Positions 8,964-18,040 of a stretch of 42,940 nt of DNA are shown here, in pieces. A program made the position numbers and the translations under genes. The notes beneath the pieces are model-generated. The model worked only from the letters and a program-made list of their open reading frames with translations. It was not told where the DNA came from and made no database searches. Origin of the DNA: an uncultured Flavobacteriales bacterium (GTDB taxonomy: Bacteria > Bacteroidota > Bacteroidia > Flavobacteriales_G > Salibacteraceae); assembly GCA_937899835.1 (NCBI GenBank), contig CALCCE010000207.1, forward strand, positions 1-42,940, written 5' to 3'. Position 1 is the stretch's first letter. Every line of letters begins with the position of its first letter.

Positions 8964-10103
8964 ATGAAATTCGGCACCAAAGCCATCCATGCCGGGGTAA
9001 GGCCCGATCCCTCCACCGGAGCGATCATGACCCCCGTATACCAAACCTCTACCTACGTGCAGCCCAGCCCGGGCCAGCATCAAGGCTATGAATATTCCAG
9101 AACACACAACCCAACCCGAACCGCACTACAGAAAAATTTAGCGGCCTTGGAAAACGCCAAACACGGCCTTTGTTTTGCCAGTGGATTGGCCGCCATTGAC
9201 GCCGTACTGAAAACGCTCCGACCCGGTGATGAGGTGGTTTCGACCAACGATTTATACGGTGGAACTTATCGGTTATTCACCAAGATATTTGAGCCTTACG
9301 ACATTCGATTCCACTTCGTAGGGATGGGCGACCCTGCTGCGGTAGAAGCCGCCATGAACGAACGCACCAAAATGGTGTGGGTAGAAACGCCTACCAACCC
9401 CACGATGCGCATCATCGATATAGCCGCCATGAGTACCTTGGCTCAAAAATACCAGGCGCTGCTGGTGGTTGATAATACGTTTGCCTCTCCCTATTTGCAA
9501 AATCCGATCGATTTTGGTGCGGGCATCGTGATGCACTCGATCACCAAATACATTGGAGGGCATTCCGATGTCGTGATGGGAGCTTTGTGTTGCAACGACG
9601 ATGACTTGGCCGAAAAGCTGGCTTTTATTCAAAACAGTTGTGGCGCTGTATGTGGTCCTCAGGATGCGTTTTTAGTCTTGCGAGGAATCAAAACACTGCA
9701 TTTGCGGATGCAGCGGCACTGCGAAAACGGAAAAGCCATCGCTCAATTTTTAAAAGACCACCCCAAGGTGAATCACCTCTATTGGCCGGGCCTTGAAAGT
9801 CATCCCAACCATGCGGTGGCGCAACGGCAAATGCGCGATTTTGGGGGGATGATCGCTTTCGATCTTCACGAAAACCAGCGGGAAAAAGCGTTTCAAATTT
9901 TAGAACGCACCAAGCTTTTTAGTTTGGCAGAATCGCTCGGAGGGGTAGAGTCCCTCATTGGGCATCCGGCAAGCATGACGCACGCTTCGATACCAAAAGC
10001 AGACCGGGAAAACATCGGCGTGGTAGATTCACTAATTCGATTGAGTGTAGGTATTGAGGATGAAGAAGACCTCATTGAAGACCTTCGTCAGGCACTGAAC
10101 TAA
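8964..10103 (+). CDS. Cystathionine gamma-synthase/lyase family PLP enzyme
   Basis: The 379-residue enzyme belongs to the Cys/Met-metabolism PLP family (trans-sulfuration). It shows the substrate and phosphate-binding segment YEYSRTHNPTR (42-52), the cofactor-stacking Tyr in DLYGGTYR (96-103), the PLP-nitrogen aspartate in VVDNTFASPYLQNP (Asp170) and the Schiff-base Lys195 in HSITKYIGGHSD. The C-terminal SLGGVESLIGHPASMTHASIP is also typical. Sequence alone does not separate cystathionine gamma-synthase, gamma-lyase, beta-lyase and homocysteine-forming members, so I give no symbol. The neighbours (a flippase-like protein and an RCK protein) do not help, and no other methionine gene is present. 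Confidence 0.93.
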   Translation: MKFGTKAIHAGVRPDPSTGAIMTPVYQTSTYVQPSPGQHQGYEYSRTHNPTRTALQKNLAALENAKHGLCFASGLAAIDAVLKTLRPGDEVVSTNDLYGGTYRLFTKIFEPYDIRFHFVGMGDPAAVEAAMNERTKMVWVETPTNPTMRIIDIAAMSTLAQKYQALLVVDNTFASPYLQNPIDFGAGIVMHSITKYIGGHSDVVMGALCCNDDDLAEKLAFIQNSCGAVCGPQDAFLVLRGIKTLHLRMQRHCENGKAIAQFLKDHPKVNHLYWPGLESHPNHAVAQRQMRDFGGMIAFDLHENQREKAFQILERTKLFSLAESLGGVESLIGHPASMTHASIPKADRENIGVVDSLIRLSVGIEDEEDLIEDLRQALN

Positions 10104-10117
10104 ACATACCTTTATCT

Positions 10118-10819
10118 ATGGCAGGATATTCAGGATCGCGTTATGCGGTCATCGGTTTGGGACAATTTGGCAACGCCATTGCGCGCCACCTTTCAAAACG
10201 AGGGGCAGAGGTGCTGGCCATTGACAATTGTGAGGCACACATCCAAAACATCAAAGACGAAGTGGCCTATGCGGTGCAGCTTGATGCCACTGATCAAAAG
10301 GCTTTGATTGCGCAAGGTGTTCAGGATATGGATGCAGTGGTGTTGGCCATCGGGGAAGACTTTGAAGCCCTGCTGTTGACAACCGTCTATTTGTTGGAGC
10401 TCAAAGTGAAACGGGTGATTGCGCGTGCCAACGGCCCTCAACAACGAAAAATTTTGGAGCAAATCGGCGTGGAAGAAATTCTTTCACCTGAAGATGAAGT
10501 AGGGAAATCGGTGGCAGAGTCGCTGCTCAATCCCAACATTTTATCGTTTCTCGAACTGCCAGACAACTACGAAATTGTGGAAGTGCTGGCTCCCAAGGGC
10601 ATTGTTGGGCGCTCTCTGGAAGACATCGACTTGCGCAACAAATACAAACTGAACCTGGTGACTTTGAAACGCGAGTTCGACGAAAAAGTCAATGGCTCCA
10701 TGGTGAAAGCGCACCACGTTTTGGGGGTACCCAGTTCCCGAACCATCATCTCCGACACCGATACTCTGGTGGTGTTTGGATTGGTGAAGGATATCCAGCG
10801 TTTTTGCGTCATAAATTAA
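10118..10819 (+). CDS. TrkA/KtrA-type RCK potassium-uptake regulator
   Basis: This 233-residue cytosolic protein has an RCK_N (Rossmann) domain with the dinucleotide motif VIGLGQFGNA (Gly13, Gly15, Gly18) and an acidic residue at the end of the second strand (Asp36). An RCK_C domain follows from about residue 140 (EIVEVLAPKGIVGRSLEDIDL). The single RCK pair is the KtrA layout rather than the duplicated TrkA layout of E. coli. Such proteins bind ATP or NAD and gate a membrane partner of the KtrB/TrkH type. No membrane partner is in this window, so the gene is an orphan here. It starts 14 nt after the PLP-enzyme stop. A near-consensus -7 box (TACCTTTA, 10107-10114) sits 3 nt before its ATG. Confidence 0.92.
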   Translation: MAGYSGSRYAVIGLGQFGNAIARHLSKRGAEVLAIDNCEAHIQNIKDEVAYAVQLDATDQKALIAQGVQDMDAVVLAIGEDFEALLLTTVYLLELKVKRVIARANGPQQRKILEQIGVEEILSPEDEVGKSVAESLLNPNILSFLELPDNYEIVEVLAPKGIVGRSLEDIDLRNKYKLNLVTLKREFDEKVNGSMVKAHHVLGVPSSRTIISDTDTLVVFGLVKDIQRFCVIN

Positions 10820-10946
10820 AAGGACCCGGGTCCAATTCCTTTCATTCCCAACGGGGCCTTTATCCTTATTTGAAGGTTAGGAATCCTTGATAATGAGGCC
10901 TTTTAGAAGTCATCGTGGCGACACATGACATGATTTTTGGTAACCC

Positions 10947-10976
10947 TTTGGTCCGTTTTATTGTATATTAGATTTG
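10947..10976 (+). promoter_or_regulatory. Bacteroidota promoter: TTTG - 18 nt - TAGATTTG
   Basis: This is the best complete promoter in the window. TTTG at 10947-10950 is followed after 18 nt by TAGATTTG (10969-10976), an exact TAnnTTTG match. The start codon of the first M43 protease is 21 nt further on. It should drive the tandem protease unit that ends at the terminator at 15837-15868. Confidence 0.7.
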
Positions 10977-10997
10977 CCTAACTAAACTTTCAAATTC

Positions 10998-13376
10998 ATG
11001 CGCCCCAGGCAGAAAATCTTTCTGGTGCTGATTGCTTTATTTCCCTATTTAGGGGCTTTTAGTCAGCATTCTCACCCTCACCCAGGTCCTTGTGGTCAAG
11101 GTCATTTGGAGCAACAACTGATGGATTCAGATCCTGATCTGGCCAACTTTATCCAAGCTGAGGACTTAAGAGCAATCCAAGAACAACAGTCCGGAGCACG
11201 AGCTACTGGTCAGGTGTACGTTGTGCCGGTGGTCTTTCACATTTTACATGACAATGGACCAGAGAATGTTTCGGATTTGAAAGTGAAACAAGCCATTGCT
11301 GACGTCAACCTCGACTTTAGCGGCCGACATCCTGATTTGGATGATGTGGTGGCCGCCTTCCAACCAGTTATTGGAAATGCTGAAATGGAATTTCGGTTAG
11401 CCACCAGAGACCCCAATGGCAATGTGACCAGTGGAATTGTTCGCTACCTCACGACTGATACTTACACCGGCAACGACAATGCCAAGCAGGGAAGAATCTG
11501 GCCGCGTGAAAGTTACTTGAACATTTGGGTCGTTAATGAAATTACCGTCTCCGGTCAATCAGGAATAGCCGGATATTCCTTCCGTCCGGCTGCAGTGGAC
11601 ACTGATCCTGGCCGTGATGGAGTAGTGGTAGAATACAACTACATTGGTGGCAACGACGATTCTCACACTTTGGCTCATGAGATAGGGCATTGGGCTAACT
11701 TGAAACACACTTGGGGAGGTACTAACAACCCCGCTCTTGCCATCAATTGCAACGATGATGATGATGTAACCGATACCCCCAACACCCTCGGACAATCGGG
11801 CGGTTGCAATGTAAGTGCCAACACGTGTGGTTCTTTGGACAACATCCAAAATATCATGAACTACGCCAATTGTCCTGCGATGTTTACCGACGGTCAAATT
11901 ACTCGCATGCGCAATGCTATGACTTCCATTGTGGCTGCCCGTAGCAATTTGTGGACGACCAACAACCTGGCCGCTACCGGAGTAATTGATCTTACGGTGG
12001 CCGATTTTACCGTAAACAATCGGGTGATTTGTAGTGGTGAATCGGTGACTTACACCGATGCTTCTTCCTACGGTGCCACCAATTGGGACTGGACTTTCGA
12101 GTCAGGACAGCCCGGTACGTCTACCGATCAAAACCCTTCTGTACTTTATTATACGCCAGGCATTTATCAGGTGGGATTGGTGGCTTCAGATGGAACCAAC
12201 TCACTTTCTAAAAGTTCGGACAACTTCGTGATGGTAACTTCCGCCACTGGAATTGCATTGCCTTACACCGAAGATTTTGAGCAAAGTAGCAGCTTGCCAA
12301 CCAGCGAATGGTTGGCCAACGATGTGGATGGCGACCTTTTTGGATACGGCCTGGCTTCCAATACCGCGTTTAGTGGGAGCAACTCCGTGAAAATGAACAA
12401 TTTCGGCAGCAACACCGGACGGTTAGATGAGTTGTTGTCTACTTCCTTTGATTTGAGTACGCTAACCGATTTGACCCTAACGTTTCAGGCGGCTTATGCC
12501 GAAAATCCCAACGCATCCGGCAACGATAACTTGCGGGTATACATTTCCGACGATTGTGGTGAAACCTGGACCTTAAAATACATCAGTGGTGGTAGCGGGT
12601 TGGCAACCGTTCCTGCTCAAACCAATCCCTTTACGCCCAACAACGCCAGTCAGTGGGTGCTGCAAACGGTGACCAACTTCAACATCGCCGAATTGACCGA
12701 AAACGTACGTTTTAAGTTTGAGTTCATCAGTGGAGCGGGGAATAACTTGTACCTCGACGATATTAATTTAACGGGGACTTTTCGCAACGAACCCGTGTTG
12801 GAATATCCACCGAATGCCTCTACCGAGCGGCCAGATAATGTAGTATTGGATTGGAAAGCACTCCCTAACGTCAACGGTTACGAATACGAATTGTCAACCG
12901 ACACCAACTTTGGCAATGTTGTTTTCACTGGAACAACGAATTACATTGATAATGGCCACTTCAATACCGATACAGAGATTCCTACCTCAGGATTGACCCA
13001 CGGTCAGAAGTATTTCTGGCGGGTACGGGCCTTGCAGTCAGGAGGGCCTTCTGGTTGGAGTGAAATTTGGTCGTTTACCGTAGATCCGAATGGTGTGAGC
13101 GTCAATGAGATCAACACCTCGATCAGAAATCTCGCAGTATATCCTAACCCGCTGACTGAAGAAAGTGTGTTGGAGTTTGATCTGTCAGAACCGGGCAATC
13201 TGAACCTTGAAGTAACTGATTTGTTTGGTAGAACAGTGCGCGTGATAGCTCAGGGTTCCCATTCTATTGGAAATCATCGTTATGCCATACCCAACCAAGA
13301 GTTGAGTTCAGGAGTTTATTTTATACGCCTTACCCACGGAAACGAAACTCAAACGCTACGCGCCATCGTGCGCTAA
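10998..13376 (+). CDS. Secreted M43 (pappalysin-like) zinc metalloprotease with T9SS sorting domain, copy 1
   Basis: This 792-residue preproprotein begins with a signal peptide (about 1-22, LGAFSQ). The M43 catalytic domain carries the zinc site HEIGHWANLKH (His227, Glu228, His231, His237) and the Met-turn NIMNYANC (Met287). Several Cys residues around 250-290 probably form disulfides. Then come a PKD domain (about 333-415, NWDWTFESG), a jelly-roll-like module (about 420-590, containing ISDDCGETWTLKY and NNLYLDDINLTG), a fibronectin-III-like module (about 600-700, KYFWRVRALQSG) and a type A sorting domain ending VYFIRLTHGNETQTLRAIVR. It is followed 34 nt later by a paralogue with the same domain order. 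The protein is expected to be an extracellular peptidase, its substrate unknown. Confidence 0.92.
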   Translation: MRPRQKIFLVLIALFPYLGAFSQHSHPHPGPCGQGHLEQQLMDSDPDLANFIQAEDLRAIQEQQSGARATGQVYVVPVVFHILHDNGPENVSDLKVKQAIADVNLDFSGRHPDLDDVVAAFQPVIGNAEMEFRLATRDPNGNVTSGIVRYLTTDTYTGNDNAKQGRIWPRESYLNIWVVNEITVSGQSGIAGYSFRPAAVDTDPGRDGVVVEYNYIGGNDDSHTLAHEIGHWANLKHTWGGTNNPALAINCNDDDDVTDTPNTLGQSGGCNVSANTCGSLDNIQNIMNYANCPAMFTDGQITRMRNAMTSIVAARSNLWTTNNLAATGVIDLTVADFTVNNRVICSGESVTYTDASSYGATNWDWTFESGQPGTSTDQNPSVLYYTPGIYQVGLVASDGTNSLSKSSDNFVMVTSATGIALPYTEDFEQSSSLPTSEWLANDVDGDLFGYGLASNTAFSGSNSVKMNNFGSNTGRLDELLSTSFDLSTLTDLTLTFQAAYAENPNASGNDNLRVYISDDCGETWTLKYISGGSGLATVPAQTNPFTPNNASQWVLQTVTNFNIAELTENVRFKFEFISGAGNNLYLDDINLTGTFRNEPVLEYPPNASTERPDNVVLDWKALPNVNGYEYELSTDTNFGNVVFTGTTNYIDNGHFNTDTEIPTSGLTHGQKYFWRVRALQSGGPSGWSEIWSFTVDPNGVSVNEINTSIRNLAVYPNPLTEESVLEFDLSEPGNLNLEVTDLFGRTVRVIAQGSHSIGNHRYAIPNQELSSGVYFIRLTHGNETQTLRAIVR

Positions 13377-13410
13377 TAGCGTTGATATACAATTAAAGGA
13401 CGAACAAGTG

Positions 13411-15813
13411 ATGAAGCGGACAAATAAATTAAGCATAGCTTTCATGTTGCTTTGCCTTATGGCAGCCCTGCCATCGGTGGCGCAGGATTGGTGTGGCTCA
13501 GACCACTACCACGAGCAAAACATGAAAGACCCGGCCACGCGTGCCGCCTACGAAGCAGAGCAATTGAAATTCGATCAGGTTGCACAAGACTTTCTTCACC
13601 AAGGATCGCGCGATGTGGATATCATTCCGGTGGTTTTTCACGTCATTCACGACAACGGGGTGGGCAATATCAGCCGCGATCAATTGCTGGATGGTATCGA
13701 TGTGCTCAACGAAGATTTTCGGCGGACCAATCAGGATGCTTCCAACACCCGCTCGGTGTTTTTACCTTTTGCCGTGGATTCAGAAATTGAATTTCGCATT
13801 GCGCAGCTCGATCCCGATGGTAATTGTACCGACGGTGTCAACCGAATCAATTCCGGTTTAACCAATAGTGCGGACAATGACGTTAAAGGCTTGTCGCGAT
13901 GGCCTTCAAACATGTACATGAACGTTTGGGTGGTTGAAAATATCAATTCTGCGAGCGTCAATGGTATTATTTTAGGATATGCTCAGTTTCCGGGTTCCGG
14001 TTCCTGGAACAACTACGGTATTGTGATTCGCAACGACCGGTTGGGCCGCATCGGTACGGCTGCTACCAACGATGGACGAACCTTTACGCACGAAGTCGGG
14101 CACTGCCTCAACTTGTTGCATACCTTTCAAAGTGGATGTGGCGGCAGTTGTTCTATCTCTGGCGACCGGGTTTGCGATACACCACCGGTTGATCAAAGCA
14201 CCCAAGGGTGTAATCCAAATCAAAACTTATGTAGCAACGATGTGTCTGGCCCGAGTGCTTACACGACGGATGTGCCCGATCAGATCGAAAACTACATGAG
14301 CTACGACGATTGTCAAAACATGTACTCTGCAGGCCAGAAAGCCCGCATGAAAGCAGCTTTGTCCAATTACAGCCAGCTACGGGACCTGGTTTCTGCCAGT
14401 AACCTTGCAGCCACTGGAACCGACGGCAATGATGTGCTCTGTGCCGCCGATTTCAATACAGAATTTACCACGATATGTGTGGGGGAGGCCATTCGTTTCA
14501 ACGACCAATCCTACAACGGGCAAACCACCTGGAACTGGAATTTCCCTGGTGGATTTCCCAGCACTTCTACTCAGGAAGATCCTTTGATTGTTTACAATAC
14601 TCCCGGTATTTACGATGTGAGCCTTACGGTAGGCAATGGAGTGAATACGACGGGCGAAAGCAAGCAAGGGTATATCAAAGTATTGCCAAGTCCTGGGTTT
14701 TATTTGCCCTATCAGGAAGGCTTTGAAAGTACTTCTATTGCCGATGGAGAATGGATCATTAGTTCTCCCAACGGTGGGGCAGAGTTCAAGCAGACGAACG
14801 CTGGCGCTGCCACTGGCCTCTACAGCATCCGCATCGACAATTACAATGGCTTCGATGGCGACATGGACGAACTGGCAAGTTCCTCGTTCGACCTTAGCAC
14901 CATGACGTTTGCCAACCTGGAATTTAAAATGGCTTACGCCACTCGAACCGGGGCTGAAGCCGATCGTTTGTGGCTTTCGGTTTCAACCGATTGTGGGGAA
15001 AACTGGCAATTGCGCTGGGCGGGAGCCGGAGCCGCCATGGCTACTGCTCCACCACATTCCAATTCCTTCTCGCCCACCGCCAGCGAGTGGAATACTATTA
15101 CGGTACCTCTGACAAGCAACTTCTTGCGAGAAAATTTCCGTTTTCGCTTCGAATTCGAAAGTGGAGGAGGCAACAACTTATACATCGATGATATCAACAT
15201 CACCGGTACCTTCAATCCCGTGCCAATTCTGCTCTATCCACCAGATGCATCGCCAGCCGAAGCCCCTGATGTGACCCTCGATTGGAAAGCAGTGATTGGT
15301 GCTGACTTCTACGAATACCAATTGGATACCGATCCCGGTTTTGTTTCTCCCAACCTGGTTAGTGGCACTTTAGCTGCCCTGGGTCCTGATCCTTCTCAAG
15401 CGGATACTGAAATTCCGGTGAATGGTTTGACACCGGGTCAATTGTATTACTGGCGCGTTCGCGCCACGCAAAACGGAGCGCCCTTTTCCTGGAGCAATAC
15501 CTGGGTCTTCACTGTAGACCCCAATGGTGTTGGCTTCAATGAGCTGGCCGAAGAAAAACTCAACCTGGGCGTGTTCCCCAATCCTACAAGTGACGAATCA
15601 TTCGTGCGTTTCAACCTCGATCAATCGAGCGAAGTGCGCCTGGAGTTGATCGACCTCATGGGCCGTCAATTGATGATTCCCGTAACGGGTACACAACTCT
15701 CTGCCGGAGAGCACCAGTATCGGATCAATGCTTCCGAATTGCCCGATGGGGTGTATTTGGTGCAGTTAACGGTGGGTGATCAGCAGTTTCACCAGAAGTT
15801 AGTGGTCCACTAA
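13411..15813 (+). CDS. Secreted M43 zinc metalloprotease with T9SS sorting domain, copy 2
   Basis: This 800-residue paralogue of the preceding gene has the same architecture. It shows a signal peptide (about 1-25, LPSVAQ), the zinc site HEVGHCLNLLH (His227, Glu228, His231, His237) and the Met-turn ENYMSYDDC (Met296). A Cys-rich catalytic insert (GCGGSCSISGDRVCD) is followed by PKD, jelly-roll-like and fibronectin-III-like modules and a type A sorting domain ending VYLVQLTVGDQQFHQKLVVH. An in-frame GTG directly precedes the ATG; I chose the ATG at 13411 because it gives a standard basic signal-peptide start (MKRTNK). The two genes probably share the promoter at 10947-10976, and a strong terminator follows. 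The pair looks like an in-place duplication that has since diverged considerably. Confidence 0.92.
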   Translation: MKRTNKLSIAFMLLCLMAALPSVAQDWCGSDHYHEQNMKDPATRAAYEAEQLKFDQVAQDFLHQGSRDVDIIPVVFHVIHDNGVGNISRDQLLDGIDVLNEDFRRTNQDASNTRSVFLPFAVDSEIEFRIAQLDPDGNCTDGVNRINSGLTNSADNDVKGLSRWPSNMYMNVWVVENINSASVNGIILGYAQFPGSGSWNNYGIVIRNDRLGRIGTAATNDGRTFTHEVGHCLNLLHTFQSGCGGSCSISGDRVCDTPPVDQSTQGCNPNQNLCSNDVSGPSAYTTDVPDQIENYMSYDDCQNMYSAGQKARMKAALSNYSQLRDLVSASNLAATGTDGNDVLCAADFNTEFTTICVGEAIRFNDQSYNGQTTWNWNFPGGFPSTSTQEDPLIVYNTPGIYDVSLTVGNGVNTTGESKQGYIKVLPSPGFYLPYQEGFESTSIADGEWIISSPNGGAEFKQTNAGAATGLYSIRIDNYNGFDGDMDELASSSFDLSTMTFANLEFKMAYATRTGAEADRLWLSVSTDCGENWQLRWAGAGAAMATAPPHSNSFSPTASEWNTITVPLTSNFLRENFRFRFEFESGGGNNLYIDDINITGTFNPVPILLYPPDASPAEAPDVTLDWKAVIGADFYEYQLDTDPGFVSPNLVSGTLAALGPDPSQADTEIPVNGLTPGQLYYWRVRATQNGAPFSWSNTWVFTVDPNGVGFNELAEEKLNLGVFPNPTSDESFVRFNLDQSSEVRLELIDLMGRQLMIPVTGTQLSAGEHQYRINASELPDGVYLVQLTVGDQQFHQKLVVH

Positions 15814-15836
15814 AAAGAAATTCATTTAAAGTATAC

Positions 15837-15868
15837 AAAAGCCGACTCCATTGGGGTCGGCTTTTTTT
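15837..15868 (+). terminator. Rho-independent terminator after the M43 protease pair
   Basis: A 13-bp stem (15837-15849 with 15853-15865, one G-T wobble, 3-nt loop ATT) has the core GCCGACTCC / GGGGTCGGC and runs into seven T residues at 15862-15868. It lies 23 nt after the protease stop codon and separates this unit from the ExbD genes. Confidence 0.9.
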
Positions 15869-15946
15869 ATGCGCTGGTGTCTGGTATGGTTGTTGCTTCA
15901 GCCTGTCGCCCCTCGTTCCTTCCTTCGTTTCACGTATTAACCCTCA

Positions 15947-16519
15947 ATGATTATGAAACGAAGACGAAAAACCCCCACTATTGCTGCCGGTTCCATGGCA
16001 GACATCGCCTTTCTGCTGCTGGTCTTTTTCCTGGTCACGACCACGGTAGACACCGAGTTGGGACTCATGCGCCTGTTACCCTTTGGCGAAGATTCGGGCG
16101 TTGTGCACGAGCGCAATGTGTTGGAAGTATTGGTGAATGCCGACAATGAATTGCTGGTAGAAGACCAAAAAATCACCATCGAAGAGTTGCGGCAGCTGGC
16201 TAAAACCTTTATTCAGAACGCAGAAGATCGCGCAGATTTACCACTAAGGGTAGAAAAAGACATTCCACTTTTAGGGCCAATCATGGTAAGCAAGCAAGTG
16301 ATCTCCTTGCAAAACCACGGCCGCACTTCTTACAAAACCTACGTAGCGGTACAAAACGAGCTGGCAGCAGCCTATCACGAGTTGCGCGATGATTTGTCCA
16401 AGCGCTATTTTAATCAAAGCTACGATGCCTTGGTGAGCAGCAAGGCCAAAGCTAAAGTAGCTGCCATACGCGCAGTATATCCCCAACGAATTTCGGAAGC
16501 TGAACCCTACACTCAATAA
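15947..16519 (+). CDS. ExbD/TolR family biopolymer transport protein, copy 1
   Basis: This 190-residue protein has the ExbD layout: a short basic N-terminus (MKRRRKTP), one transmembrane helix bearing the conserved Asp (SMADIAFLLLVFFLVTT) and a periplasmic domain. ExbD proteins pair with ExbB to couple the proton gradient to TonB or to envelope machines. The periplasmic part is longer than in E. coli ExbD, a form I associate with Bacteroidota. A second ATG at 15953 would remove two residues and is equally likely as the start. It is followed 11 nt later by another ExbD. No ExbB/TolQ gene adjoins the pair in this window. Confidence 0.9.
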   Translation: MIMKRRRKTPTIAAGSMADIAFLLLVFFLVTTTVDTELGLMRLLPFGEDSGVVHERNVLEVLVNADNELLVEDQKITIEELRQLAKTFIQNAEDRADLPLRVEKDIPLLGPIMVSKQVISLQNHGRTSYKTYVAVQNELAAAYHELRDDLSKRYFNQSYDALVSSKAKAKVAAIRAVYPQRISEAEPYTQ

Positions 16520-16530
16520 AACCAACGCTT

Positions 16531-16998
16531 ATGTTTCAGAAGAAATACAGTCGCTCCGAAAAGGAGCCTCAAGAAAATGCTACCTCCTCGTTGCCCGATA
16601 TCGTGTTCATGTTACTCTTCTTCTTCATGGTTGCTACGGTGATGAAAGAGAATGAACCCCTGGTGAAAATTAGTCCTCCGGAAGCCTCAGAAAGCAAAAA
16701 ATTGGAAGACCGGAGCCTGGTTCGGCACATCTTTATCGGGCCACCACAAAATCGGGTTTTGGGCGATCAACCCCGTTTGCAGCTCAACGATGCTTTTGCC
16801 TCGATCAACGATGTGCGGCCCTACATCGAAGAGCAACGTCCTCAAATGCCAGAGGTACTGCAAGAAAAGATGATTGTATCGCTGAAGGTGGACCAAGCAA
16901 CCCAAATGCAAATGGTAACCGATGTGAAACAAGAGCTAAAAAAGGCCAGTGCCCGAAAGATCAATTACGCTTCCACACCGGGAAATGATCGGCCTTAA
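16531..16998 (+). CDS. ExbD/TolR family biopolymer transport protein, copy 2
   Basis: This 155-residue ExbD protein has a charged N-terminal tail, the transmembrane helix with its conserved Asp (SLPDIVFMLLFFFMVATV) and a periplasmic domain ending in a short basic region. It starts 11 nt after copy 1 and is probably co-transcribed with it. Paired ExbD genes of unequal length are usual in Bacteroidota, normally next to a MotA/TolQ/ExbB gene, which is missing here. Its stop overlaps that of the facing CPBP protease gene by four bases (TTAA). Confidence 0.9.
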   Translation: MFQKKYSRSEKEPQENATSSLPDIVFMLLFFFMVATVMKENEPLVKISPPEASESKKLEDRSLVRHIFIGPPQNRVLGDQPRLQLNDAFASINDVRPYIEEQRPQMPEVLQEKMIVSLKVDQATQMQMVTDVKQELKKASARKINYASTPGNDRP

Positions 16999-17993
16999 GG
17001 CTCCTCTTCAAGGGTTTGCGGAGGTGGTTTCGTGTCTTTCGGATCGTGGGTAGGCCCGGCGTGCAGGGCGGCAAATTCCGGCTGTCGCCGGCGATGGATG
17101 ACCCAAAGTCCTAAGCCGGTGAGCACCAAACTAACCACGGCGATGACCCAATCGCTTTCTCCTGCCCCTACCTGTTCTACCGTAGGGTCTACTGCTTGAT
17201 TTTGAATGGCAAAAGAAAGCACCACCGCAAGCCCATTATTGGTAAAATGTGCGAGAATTGGCAACCAAAGGGAGCCGCTCCACACAAAGAGATAACCGAA
17301 GATGGCTCCCAAAAACATACGGGGAAAAAATCCGTAAAACTGGCCGTGAATGGCGCTGAATAAAATAGCGGAGATCCAAATCCCCGCATGTACGTTGCGC
17401 GTGAGTTTGCTCGTTAAGCGCTGAATGACGCCCCGAAAAACCAATTCTTCTCCTACGGCCGGGATAACGGCCACCATAAACAAGTTGAACAGCAAATCGC
17501 CAACCGTCTCCATTTTGAGAAAAGCCTCCGTAAGATCGGCTGCTTTTTCTTCGGCGGTTTGCATCATGGCTTCAAGCCATTGCAAGGCATCGGGCAGCAC
17601 CATCCCTCGGTTGAGTTCGGCCATGGCATTGATCATGGGCAAGGCAAGCGCCATGAGCAAAAAGGTGACCAACAACTGGTAGGGAGAAGTGGCGGCTTTG
17701 ATTCCAAGAAACTGAAGGGGCGATCGGGAAACCAACCTGGAAAAGGCTATTGGAGCCAACACAAACATGGAAAGGGAGGTGATCAACTGGAGCACTTTGA
17801 GTGCCCTAACGTTGTTGGGGTCGCTGTAGTTGTTGATGGAATCGGGGTTGAGGGCAAAATTGACACCAAAGCCCATAGAAACGGCAGCATAGCCGATAAA
17901 CAGCGCAATCAACATGGTGACGCCGAATACGCCGGCAAACACAATTAACTGAATGAAAGCAGGCTCTGAAGCGAGGAAGGGCTTACGAAACAT
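16995..17993 (-). CDS. CPBP family intramembrane glutamic endopeptidase
   Basis: This 332-residue polytopic membrane protein belongs to the CPBP (CAAX protease and bacteriocin-processing) family, related to eukaryotic Rce1. The catalytic motif EExxxR appears in GEELVFRGVIQR (Glu182, Glu183, Arg187). The second motif has His216 in LFSAIHGQFYGF and the third has His249 and Asn252 in PILAHFTNNG. All expected catalytic residues are present, so it should be active. Its substrate is unknown. It is a single-gene unit facing exbD and reads divergently from dusB. The C-terminal tail is acidic and proline-rich and probably cytoplasmic. Confidence 0.92.
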   Translation of the reverse strand: MFRKPFLASEPAFIQLIVFAGVFGVTMLIALFIGYAAVSMGFGVNFALNPDSINNYSDPNNVRALKVLQLITSLSMFVLAPIAFSRLVSRSPLQFLGIKAATSPYQLLVTFLLMALALPMINAMAELNRGMVLPDALQWLEAMMQTAEEKAADLTEAFLKMETVGDLLFNLFMVAVIPAVGEELVFRGVIQRLTSKLTRNVHAGIWISAILFSAIHGQFYGFFPRMFLGAIFGYLFVWSGSLWLPILAHFTNNGLAVVLSFAIQNQAVDPTVEQVGAGESDWVIAVVSLVLTGLGLWVIHRRRQPEFAALHAGPTHDPKDTKPPPQTLEEEP

Positions 17994-18012
17994 GAAAATC
18001 CCCGAAATTCAA

Positions 18013-18020
18013 TAATTTTG
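18013..18020 (+). promoter_or_regulatory. -7 box (TAATTTTG) before dusB
   Basis: TAATTTTG matches TAnnTTTG exactly and lies 20 nt before the ATG at 18041. Its last G is also the first base of an in-frame GTG at 18020. A start of transcription a few bases downstream would exclude that GTG and supports the ATG. Confidence 0.5.
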
Positions 18021-18040
18021 TGGCTGGAAAGCTACCAAAG

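Noticed and set aside
10821-10832. Perfect 12-bp palindrome GGACCCGGGTCC after the RCK gene
   Set aside because: It has no loop and no following T-run, so it is neither a convincing terminator nor, without other copies, an operator.
15877-16149. Rightward frame beginning just after the terminator
   Set aside because: It overlaps exbD copy 1 in another frame, where the ExbD transmembrane motif is clear, and shows low-complexity shadow composition.
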